This document shows, piece after piece, positions 27,998 through 34,917 of a stretch of DNA of 64,000 nucleotides. The notes under the pieces are model-generated. The model saw nothing but the letters and a program-made list of their open reading frames with translations. It made no database searches and was not told where the DNA came from. The stretch spans positions 29,865 through 93,864 of the forward strand of contig JALSQD010000051.1 of the NCBI GenBank assembly GCA_026985615.1, read 5' to 3'. This DNA comes from Thermaceae bacterium (GTDB taxonomy: Bacteria > Deinococcota > Deinococci > Deinococcales > Marinithermaceae). Made by a program: the position numbers and the translations under genes. Positions within the stretch are counted from its first letter, which is position 1; each line of letters begins with the position of its first letter.

Positions 27998-28820
27998 CCT
28001 TGCCGTAGAGTCCCTCCAGGGCCTCTTCGTCCATCTCGTAGGCGTGGCCGAGCTCGGGGAAGGCCCCCGCCCGCACGTCGGCAGCGTAGGCCTCGATCGC
28101 CTCGCGGATCAGGACCCCGCCCTCGAGGTAGCGGCGCACGAACTTGGGCTTGAAGCGGTCGAAAACTCCGACCAGGTCGTGGAAGACGAGCACCTGACCG
28201 TCGGTGTCCGCCCCCGCGCCGATGCCGATGGTGGGCACGCCCAGCTGCTCGGTCACCAGCGCCGCGAGCTGGCGCGGCACCATCTCGAGCACCACCCCCC
28301 ACGCGCCCGCGTCCTCGAGCGCCAGCGCGTCCTCAAGCAGCTTCTTGGCGGCCGCGGGGCTGCGCCCCTGCACCTTGTAGCCGCCCAGGCTGCTCGCGGT
28401 CTGGGGCGTGAGTCCCACGTGCCCCAGCACCGGCACCCCGGCCTCGACCAGCGCGCGCACCACCGCGAGCTTGGGCCCTTCGAGCTTGACCGAGTCGGCC
28501 CCGCCCTCCTTGATGAGGCGCTCGGCCGCGGCCAGCGCCCGCTCGGGGGTGGCGTCGGCAAGGTAGGGCAGGTCGGCGACCAGGTGCACATCGGGCGCGC
28601 CCCGGCGCGCGGCCTTGGTGTGGTGCAGTATCTCCTCCAGGGTCACGGGCACGGTGCTGTCGTAACCCAGCACCACCATGCCCAGCGAGTCGCCCACCAG
28701 CAGCACGTCCACCCCGGCCTCGGCCGCCAGCTTGGCGGTGGGGTAGTCGTAGGCGGTGAGCATCACCAGCGAACCCGGCCCCTTCCGTTGCTTGAGTTCC
28801 GCTATCGTTAGCTTGGCCAC
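27987..28820 (-). CDS. panB: 3-methyl-2-oxobutanoate hydroxymethyltransferase
   Basis: 277 residues, usual length. Transfers a hydroxymethyl group from methylene-tetrahydrofolate to ketoisovalerate to give ketopantoate. Family blocks include MLTAYDYPTAKLAAEAGVD, LLVGDSLGMVVLGYDSTVPV, VLGHVGLTPQTASSLGGYKV and VPTIGIGAGADTDGQVLVFH. GTG 28820 is 6 nt after TAGAAT (28827-28832), a leaderless-type promoter that overlaps the stop of the regulator gene upstream. Confidence 0.95.
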   Translation of the reverse strand: MAKLTIAELKQRKGPGSLVMLTAYDYPTAKLAAEAGVDVLLVGDSLGMVVLGYDSTVPVTLEEILHHTKAARRGAPDVHLVADLPYLADATPERALAAAERLIKEGGADSVKLEGPKLAVVRALVEAGVPVLGHVGLTPQTASSLGGYKVQGRSPAAAKKLLEDALALEDAGAWGVVLEMVPRQLAALVTEQLGVPTIGIGAGADTDGQVLVFHDLVGVFDRFKPKFVRRYLEGGVLIREAIEAYAADVRAGAFPELGHAYEMDEEALEGLYGKGEA

Positions 28821-28826
28821 GCCCGC

Positions 28827-28832
28827 ATTCTA
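28827..28832 (-). promoter_or_regulatory. -10 box TAGAAT, 6 nt from GTG 28820
   Basis: Leaderless-type promoter of panB-panE, overlapping the stop codon of the upstream regulator gene. Confidence 0.55.
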
Positions 28833-31214
28833 ATCGCCCGCGAGCTCTCGTAAACGCCGGGCAAAGCTTTCGCGTTCCCGGTCGAAGGGCCCGTCCGGAA
28901 CGAAGGGTCCGCGGTAAAGACGTCGCAGCAGCTCACTCTGCAACCGGTCAGGGCCCGGGAAAATAGCAAGCGCTTCGAATACCGCCGCATCCCACCAAAC
29001 GCCCGGAAGAGGTGTAGAGCGATACCCCAACTCGGTCGACAAAACCCAGTCCTCGCCCAGGCGTGATCTGAGGTGGTGCACTGAAAGCTGCAACCGTTTC
29101 TTGGGGTGCTTGACGTCACCAAAGAGGCTCAGCACGTCCTCTTCGGGTCGAAGCCACAGCCACAGTAGCAACCATCCGTCCTTGCTCGTCGGCAAGTCCA
29201 CCTTCTCGTCTTTGTATATTTTTATTCCGGCAAACGAGTAGACCCGCCAGCAACCATAACCAAAAGTGAGCTTCTCCAGTAGAACCCGGGCCGGCCCCCC
29301 TTCCGCCCCTGCAGCAAGCCAAACGGGCATCAACCGCCGGTCCAGGGCCACGGTATAGACGTCCTCGCGCAAAACCCACTCCGCCACCTCCTGGGCCTCA
29401 GCAGGAGCGAGGTCGCCCAGCGCCACGCGACGCGCCCGGGCAAGCAGGCGGTGGTATTCGCCCCCAGCCTCTGCGGCGGCGTCCTCGGCTCGGCCCAGCC
29501 AGCGGGAAGCCTCTTGCGGCTCCAGCTCGGCGCGCTCGAGCCAAATCAGAGCTAGTTCTAAAGGGCTAGCCCCACCTTTTAGCTGTCGCTCGGCCTTTTC
29601 CAAGGCGTCCAGGGCGGTCGCCCGGGCCCCACGCTTGCGGGCCAGCGCTGCCTGACCGAGCAACATCAGCCCCAAGCCATAGCGATCTTCAACCGGCTTG
29701 AGGACGCTTTCGGCCATGCGGTAGAACTCTTCCGCTTCCGCCAGCCAATCGGCCTCCAAATAGAGGTCGCCCAGGTTGAGGGCGGCATAGCCGATGGCGC
29801 GATACTCACCGCTTTCCCGCGCAAGCGCCAGCGCCCGCTCCAGCGCCCCCCGGGCCTCCTGCCAGCAACCTAGCAACCGCAGGGCCTCCCCCATTGAAAG
29901 CAGGGTGTTCGAGCGGGTTAGAGGCGGCGCCCCCACTTTGAGCTCCAGGGCCTCCCGATAACTCGCAAGCGCGTCGCGGAGGCGTCCCGAGTGATGCAGG
30001 GCAATACCAAGGTTATGCCGCATCTTGGACAGCATCTCAACATCGCCGGCCGCCTGAGCCAGGCCGGTAGCCCCCTCGAGCACCTTCGCCGCCCGCTCAA
30101 ACTCCCCCATACGGATCAGGGCCGCCCCCAAGCCGGCCATGACCTGGTAGCGGAACCCCTCGTCAGCGCGCTCGAGGCTACGCTCCAGAGCCTCGGCCGC
30201 CTCCCGGTAACGCCCCATGTGGATCAAAACCGTGCCCATGGCGTTTAAAGCCCGCGCCTTGGTGTCGCCCCCCTGCCGCACCGCCCATTCGGCCAGGGAC
30301 AGCGCCTCGCGCAGCCTACCCCGGCCCCTCTCCGCCCTCACCACAGAAAGGGCGGCCGCGGCCGTTCGCTGCTTTGGCGGCAGCGCTTCCCAGTAAGCAA
30401 CCACCTTCTCGTGTTCACCTTTGGCGAGCAAGCTCTCGGCCATCAGCGGAAAAACCTCGGCCGCCGCGGGATCGCCGTAGCGCAGATAAACCTGGAAAGC
30501 CGCCTCTGGGTCCAGATCCAAGGAGCGGCGCAAAACGGGCTCCAGCTCCTCCAGCCCCGGCCTGCCCCGGGTCTCCAGCAAAAAGCGGCCCAGCGCCCGC
30601 CGCGGCCTCAGGCGCCCAGCGTCGGCGTATACCCAGCCACCGCGAACCAGGCGGCCGACCACCTCTTCCCAACCCGCCCCACGCCAGGCAGCTTCGGGCA
30701 GGGGCTGGGTAAGAAGGTGCAACAGCTTCAGCGCATCGTCGTCCAGCTCGCCCAGGATAATCTCCACGTACCCGCGCAGCGGCTCCCGCACCGGATGGCA
30801 AACTCCACTCTCCAAGCCCCGCCTCACCAGCAGCGGCCAGCCTCCCAGGTTTTCCCAAGCCGCCTCCGTGCACGAAGGCCGCTTGAGCCGCCGCGCCAGT
30901 TCGGCGAGCTCCTGGCGGGAAAACTCCAAAGCCTCAGGTCCCAGCAGCAGGGCGCCCGTTGAGGCCCGGCGCGGCCTTACGGGTAACGCCAGAACCTGAC
31001 CCGAGAGCATTGCTACCGGCTCACCTGACAGATCGTAGGCTCCCCGCTCTTCTTCCCAGCGGTTCCGGTAGTCCAAACCCAGACTGCGAGCCAGCTCCTT
31101 GAGCAGCAGCGTCTTGCCCATGCCCGGCGGGCCCCAAAAAACCACCGGCCCCTGCCGCAGGTGCTCTCGCGCCCTGCGCAACAACTCCTGGCGGTAAACG
31201 TACCCCGAAATCAT
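28830..31214 (-). CDS. STAND-like ATPase with TPR repeats and C-terminal winged-helix DNA-binding domain
   Basis: About 794 residues from ATG 31214 (the open frame extends to 31349, but that would overlap the divergent lipoprotein gene). Walker A GPPGMGKT is at residues 28-35; no Walker B is recognisable, and the ALEFSRQELAELARRL block that follows the NTPase core in MalT-type proteins appears by residue 95, so the NTPase is much shorter than usual. Several TPR-like repeats follow (for example NAMGTVLIHMGRYREAAEAL). The C-terminus (FAGIKIYKDEKVDLPTSKDG, HPKKRLQLSVHHLRSRLGED) resembles the OmpR/SARP winged helix. Probably a transcription activator sensing an unknown ligand. Confidence 0.75.
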   Translation of the reverse strand: MISGYVYRQELLRRAREHLRQGPVVFWGPPGMGKTLLLKELARSLGLDYRNRWEEERGAYDLSGEPVAMLSGQVLALPVRPRRASTGALLLGPEALEFSRQELAELARRLKRPSCTEAAWENLGGWPLLVRRGLESGVCHPVREPLRGYVEIILGELDDDALKLLHLLTQPLPEAAWRGAGWEEVVGRLVRGGWVYADAGRLRPRRALGRFLLETRGRPGLEELEPVLRRSLDLDPEAAFQVYLRYGDPAAAEVFPLMAESLLAKGEHEKVVAYWEALPPKQRTAAAALSVVRAERGRGRLREALSLAEWAVRQGGDTKARALNAMGTVLIHMGRYREAAEALERSLERADEGFRYQVMAGLGAALIRMGEFERAAKVLEGATGLAQAAGDVEMLSKMRHNLGIALHHSGRLRDALASYREALELKVGAPPLTRSNTLLSMGEALRLLGCWQEARGALERALALARESGEYRAIGYAALNLGDLYLEADWLAEAEEFYRMAESVLKPVEDRYGLGLMLLGQAALARKRGARATALDALEKAERQLKGGASPLELALIWLERAELEPQEASRWLGRAEDAAAEAGGEYHRLLARARRVALGDLAPAEAQEVAEWVLREDVYTVALDRRLMPVWLAAGAEGGPARVLLEKLTFGYGCWRVYSFAGIKIYKDEKVDLPTSKDGWLLLWLWLRPEEDVLSLFGDVKHPKKRLQLSVHHLRSRLGEDWVLSTELGYRSTPLPGVWWDAAVFEALAIFPGPDRLQSELLRRLYRGPFVPDGPFDRERESFARRLRELAGD

Positions 31215-31267
31215 CTTGAAACCGCAGTTAAACCAAGCCCATTCTACAAAGGTTTTGGAGGTGCAGA
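31215..31267. promoter_or_regulatory. Shared divergent promoter region of regulator and lipoprotein genes
   Basis: Only 53 nt separate the two starts. AAACC occurs twice at 11-nt spacing (31219 and 31230), one helical turn apart, as in activators of the SARP type that bind direct repeats. TTGAAA (31216-31221) may be the -35 for the lipoprotein gene and TAGAAT (31241-31246, minus) a -10 for the regulator. Functional assignment is tentative. Confidence 0.35.
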
Positions 31268-32131
31268 ATGAAAAGAATGCCTTGGGTTCTCCTTTTACTG
31301 GCCCTGCTCGCCCTGGCCGCATGCAACCAGCAGACCAGCAACAACACAACCAACACCGCCAGCAGCGAGGATGCGATCAGCAACGTTACCGCAAGCGAAC
31401 TGCCGGTAAACCATGCCCTCTATGCTGGCGCCATAGCCGCAACGCGTCAAAATGTAACCCTGCCGATTCCCCCCTTCCTTATTGGTAGCCCGTTCGGGGC
31501 CCCCCTCACCCTCGACACCTTCGCTTGGGACTGCCGAGACGTCACCGCAACCGGCAACCTGAGCGACCCAGACGACGACGGCATCCCCGCCGACGCCCAC
31601 TACAGCGGCTATTGCAGCGTTACCGGAAACGGGACCACCTTCAAGTGGACCCTCAACTACGACCTAAAAGACGCAAACAGCGCCGATCCCCTTTCGGGCT
31701 TTAGCGCCAGCGGCCAGATTACCTGGGAAGCGGTTGGTCAAGCCAAGCTGGTCTGGACGATAAACAAGCACGAGGTGGCGAAAAGCGGTGGCGGCTACAA
31801 CCTGATCTATCAGGGAAACTGGGAGTACACCGACTACACCGACCCCAACAACAACGCAACCGTAAATTACGATTTCAGCGGAACCTGGACGCCTGACGAC
31901 CCGAACGGCAGCAGCCTGCAAGACATCTTTAACCGAGCCGGCACCTTCGATATGAGCGGCAGCCTTGACGTTAACGGTAGCTGTACCGCCCATGTCAGCT
32001 TCAATACCTTTAATATCCACTTTAACGACGACTACTGCGCCGACAGCGGCAACATTAACGTTAGCGGCACCGACTGCGACGGCAACAGCTACACCGTAAG
32101 CGTTAGCTGGAGCTCCTGTGACGGTCCCTAA
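31268..32131 (+). CDS. Putative lipoprotein of unknown function
   Basis: 287 residues. Signal peptide ending in the lipobox LAAC at residues 16-19 or so, then an Asn/Thr/Ser-rich linker (NQQTSNNTTNTASS) and a beta-rich domain with many aromatic residues and Cys pairs (for example CRDVTA, YCSVTGNG, YCADSG, CDGNSY, SSCDGP). No family recognised. GGAGGTG lies before ATG 31268. The gene is more AT-rich and Asn-rich than its surroundings, which suggests acquisition or surface-protein bias. It diverges from the regulator gene across 53 nt, so that regulator may control it. Confidence 0.75.
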   Translation: MKRMPWVLLLLALLALAACNQQTSNNTTNTASSEDAISNVTASELPVNHALYAGAIAATRQNVTLPIPPFLIGSPFGAPLTLDTFAWDCRDVTATGNLSDPDDDGIPADAHYSGYCSVTGNGTTFKWTLNYDLKDANSADPLSGFSASGQITWEAVGQAKLVWTINKHEVAKSGGGYNLIYQGNWEYTDYTDPNNNATVNYDFSGTWTPDDPNGSSLQDIFNRAGTFDMSGSLDVNGSCTAHVSFNTFNIHFNDDYCADSGNINVSGTDCDGNSYTVSVSWSSCDGP

Positions 32132-32180
32132 CAGGGTCCAGCAACCTGTAGCTAAATGACTAAAGGCTGTGCTTCTACCC

Positions 32181-32209
32181 GCAGGGTGGGGCTTCCCACC
32201 CTGCTTTTT
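32181..32209 (+). terminator. Rho-independent terminator after the lipoprotein gene
   Basis: GCAGGGTGGG and CCCACCCTGC form a 10-bp stem with loop GCTT, followed by TTTTT. Confidence 0.9.
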
Positions 32210-32475
32210 CTACAAACAATCGTCACCCTGCGCTGATCGCTTCTGCTAGGAAACACAGCTCTGCGCGAAAACAACCCGGAAGCTCAAGCACGGCCGGCCC
32301 TTCGTCGGTTCTCTCGCGGGAGCGCCAGCATAGTGCGCTCGTGCCCCGCCCATCCCAAACCGCTTACACCAAAAAGATTTTGCAGGGGAACCCACCATCA
32401 GAAATCCACGGATGAGATTGGCCCACGGATGAGATTGGCCCTTTAAAAATTGTTTCACATGGTATAACCTTTTAC
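32210..32475. other. Intergenic stretch with a tandem 17-bp direct repeat before the diguanylate cyclase
   Basis: No gene is supported in this stretch; an open minus frame at 32246-32458 has no ribosome site or recognisable product. It contains two adjacent copies of CACGGATGAGATTGGCC (32407-32423 and 32424-32440), then an AT-rich run and a -10-like TATAAC (32463-32468) 7 nt before GTG 32476. The repeats end 22 nt upstream of the -10, so they could be activator sites. Confidence 0.55.
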
Positions 32476-33459
32476 GTGTCTTGCCGTCTGAACGGACAAG
32501 AAATGGACAGCTACCGCGTCTTCGAGGCCTTTTGGAACCGCTATTACTGGGTGGTTATGGCCCTGGCGCTGGTCACGGCTATCTTCACCCAGCTTCCCAC
32601 AGCGCAGAGAGGTGACTACCTTATAGACGCGGCCTTCGCGTTCTGGACGCTTCTTACCTACCTGTTCTCCCACCGCTGGCCTAAATGCGCCCGGTTCGCC
32701 CACGCACTGGGGGTCATTCTCATCCTCGCGCTCTACGCCCACACCACCGAAACCCACATCCCTCCAGAACTGCGCCCCTACCTTTACATTCTTTTTGTTT
32801 TTTTCCCAATTTATACCGCAGCCGCTATGGGCGGCCTAGGTGGCTTTGCCGCAGCACTTCTGCTCGCCGTCAGCGCAGGCTACGACCTCCTGCACGCCAC
32901 GCCCCAAACCGCCGGCCTGACCGTGCTCTTCTGGGGGCTCGCGGGCCTCGTGGGCTACGGCTACTACCGTCTCGCCCAGCTCCTCGCCGAGCAGTACCGC
33001 AAAATGGAGGCGCTAGCCCTAAGCGATCCCCTTACCGGACTTGGAAACCGAAGGGCGCTCGAACAGGACTTTGCCCGTTATCGCGAACTGGCCGCGCGGG
33101 AAAATGCGCGTTTGGTTCTCACGTTGTGGGACATCAACGACCTCAAAAAAATGAACGACCGCTTCGGCCACGACTACGGTGACCGCATGCTACGCGAGTT
33201 CGCCCGCGCCCTTCTTGCCGCAGGGCGGAAGAGCGATCCCTTTTACCGCATTGGCGGCGACGAGTTCGCGGGACTCCACATAGGGCTGCAACACCCACAA
33301 CAGCTCATCCAGCGCGTACGCAAAGAAGCATCCTGGGTATCCGCCGGCTGGGTGGACGCCACCAGCCTCGACTTCGACGAAGCCTACCGCCGCGCCGACC
33401 GCAATATGTACGACGACAAGGCCACCAAGCCCGAGACCTATCCGGACGAGACCCCCTAG
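32476..33459 (+). CDS. Membrane-bound diguanylate cyclase (GGDEF)
   Basis: Up to 327 residues. The first 175 residues carry about five membrane helices and no known sensor family; a C-terminal GGDEF domain follows with SDPLTGLGNRRALEQDF, NDLKKMNDRFGHDYGD and the active site RIGGDEF. The product-inhibition site RKSD lies five residues before GGDEF. It should therefore make c-di-GMP. The start is uncertain: GTG 32476 lies 7 nt after TATAAC (leaderless), while ATG 32503 has a weak ribosome site. It is followed 16 nt later by the HD gene, which has its own -10. Confidence 0.88.
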   Translation: MSCRLNGQEMDSYRVFEAFWNRYYWVVMALALVTAIFTQLPTAQRGDYLIDAAFAFWTLLTYLFSHRWPKCARFAHALGVILILALYAHTTETHIPPELRPYLYILFVFFPIYTAAAMGGLGGFAAALLLAVSAGYDLLHATPQTAGLTVLFWGLAGLVGYGYYRLAQLLAEQYRKMEALALSDPLTGLGNRRALEQDFARYRELAARENARLVLTLWDINDLKKMNDRFGHDYGDRMLREFARALLAAGRKSDPFYRIGGDEFAGLHIGLQHPQQLIQRVRKEASWVSAGWVDATSLDFDEAYRRADRNMYDDKATKPETYPDETP

Positions 33460-33463
33460 CCCG

Positions 33464-33469
33464 TATACT
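33464..33469 (+). promoter_or_regulatory. -10 box TATACT, 6 nt from ATG 33476
   Basis: Leaderless-type promoter of the HD phosphohydrolase gene, just after the diguanylate cyclase stop. Confidence 0.55.
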
Positions 33470-33475
33470 CCGGGC

Positions 33476-34123
33476 ATGCCCTTCGAACACCCCAACCCCA
33501 CGATCCAGGCCTTCGGCCGCCGGGTAGAGGCGGCCTTCACCGGCGAGGGCAGCGGCCACGATTGGTGGCACGTCTGGCGGGTGTGGCGGCTGGCGCGGCG
33601 CATCGCCGAGGCCGAGGGGGCAGGCCTATACCTGGTGGAGCTGGCGGCGCTGGGCCACGACGTCGAGGACCACAAGGTGGGCCGGCCCGGGGGTACGCTC
33701 GCGGCCTGGCTCGCCGAAGCCGGCGTGGACGCGGCCACCGCGGAGGCGGTGGTGGCCATCGCCCGGCGCGTCAGCTTCAAGGGGGCGGGCGTGCTCGACG
33801 CCATGCCCACGCTGGAGGGCCGGGTGGTGCAGGACGCCGACCGACTCGACGCCATCGGCGCGATCGGCATCGCCCGCGCCTTCGCCTACGGCGGGGCCAG
33901 GGGGCGGCTCCTCTACGACCCAAGCGAAACCCCAGAGCGCCACACAAGCTTCGAGGACTACAAGAAGACGAACTCGAGCTCGCTGATGCACTTCTACGAA
34001 AAGCTCTTTTTGCTCAAGGATCGCTTGCACACCCCCACGGCCCGGGCGCTGGCCGAGGAACGCCACGCCTTCATGGAGGCCTTCGTGCGGCGTTTTCTGG
34101 CCGAGTGGGAGGGGAACGCGTAG
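33476..34123 (+). CDS. HD-domain phosphohydrolase
   Basis: 215 residues, soluble. HD-family metal ligands are visible: the His in GSGHDWWHVWRV, the HD pair in LAALGHDVEDH, and the Asp in VVQDADRLDAIGAIGIAR. It resembles YpgQ/YedJ-type metal-dependent nucleotide phosphohydrolases rather than a c-di-GMP HD-GYP enzyme. The ATG is 6 nt after TATACT (33464-33469). Substrate unknown. Close spacing to the diguanylate cyclase is probably incidental, since it has its own promoter. Confidence 0.85.
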   Translation: MPFEHPNPTIQAFGRRVEAAFTGEGSGHDWWHVWRVWRLARRIAEAEGAGLYLVELAALGHDVEDHKVGRPGGTLAAWLAEAGVDAATAEAVVAIARRVSFKGAGVLDAMPTLEGRVVQDADRLDAIGAIGIARAFAYGGARGRLLYDPSETPERHTSFEDYKKTNSSSLMHFYEKLFLLKDRLHTPTARALAEERHAFMEAFVRRFLAEWEGNA

Positions 34124-34218
34124 AACGCGCCTTCGCGCGATCTCCGAAAAAGCTCCGACCCCTGGAGGGCCGCGGCCCTTGCCGGGAACTCCCCAGCGTG
34201 TACGCCAGGTGGCCAAGC

Positions 34219-34917
34219 TCAAGAGGACCCGCCCATCCGCGCAAGCCAGCGGGCAAAGGCGCGCACCTCGCTGCCGCGCCCCGACCAGGCCCGCACCCCC
34301 TCCCCCACCCGCACCAGCGCCTCGCGCAGGTAGCGGTCGGTCGCCACTGCGTCCACGTAGGGAGCCACGGTGGCCGCCATGACCACGTCCACCAGGTCGC
34401 TGGCCCGCTCCTCGCGGGCGCGCTCGAACGAGCGAAAAGCCACCAGCCGGCCCAGAAGCTGGAAGAAGGGCGCGGCCTCGGCCGCGCGTCCGAGCCCCAG
34501 CCGCCGGCGCGCCCAGGCGCGCGCCGCGGCCGCCCGCTGGTAGAAGTCGCCCTCCAGCTCCAGATCCAGCAGACCCCAAAGCGGCGCCAGGTCCGCGGGC
34601 TCCCCCCAGCTCCCCCGGCGCCACAAGAAATCCTCGCGCTCGAGGCTGCCCCGCTCCGCCTGCCGCCGCGCCACGTCGGGCGAGGGGCGCACCCAAAAGC
34701 CGCCGCTCACGAGGGCGAACATCCGCCGGAAGCTGGGCAGCAGGTAGCCGCCGTGCAGCTCCAGCGCGTGAAAGGGGCTGGGAGGCACCACAACTCCACC
34801 ACCCAGCCCCAGCAACGCCTCCCAAACCTCGCCGAAGGCCTCCTGCCCCGGCAGCGCCAGCAGGTGCTTGGCGATCCGCGAGGCGTAGTTCTGGTCAAGG
34901 TAGACGAGCACACTCAC
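34219..34917 (-). CDS. PIN-like domain protein coupled to the restriction-modification gene
   Basis: 232 residues from GTG 34917, which shares a base with the stop of the methyltransferase gene (TAGTG). The N-terminus MSVLVYLDQNYASRIAKHLL has the first PIN-type Asp followed by Asn and Ser, and the C-terminal block ERASDLVDVVMAATVAPYVD with VATDRYL supplies the later acidic residues expected of PIN-like nucleases. I infer a metal-dependent RNase or DNase fold; this is a pattern match, not a certain assignment. Stop-start coupling to the methyltransferase implies co-expression, so it may be a defence accessory. Confidence 0.6.
   Translation of the reverse strand: MSVLVYLDQNYASRIAKHLLALPGQEAFGEVWEALLGLGGGVVVPPSPFHALELHGGYLLPSFRRMFALVSGGFWVRPSPDVARRQAERGSLEREDFLWRRGSWGEPADLAPLWGLLDLELEGDFYQRAAAARAWARRRLGLGRAAEAAPFFQLLGRLVAFRSFERAREERASDLVDVVMAATVAPYVDAVATDRYLREALVRVGEGVRAWSGRGSEVRAFARWLARMGGSS

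Noticed and set aside
28830..31349. Longer start of the regulator gene at 31349
   Set aside because: The added 45 residues are Cys/Trp-rich and would overlap the signal peptide region of the divergent lipoprotein gene; ATG 31214 gives a sensible N-terminus.
32246..32458. 70-codon minus-strand frame in the intergenic region before the diguanylate cyclase
   Set aside because: No ribosome site or recognisable protein, and it reads through the tandem repeat and the likely promoter.
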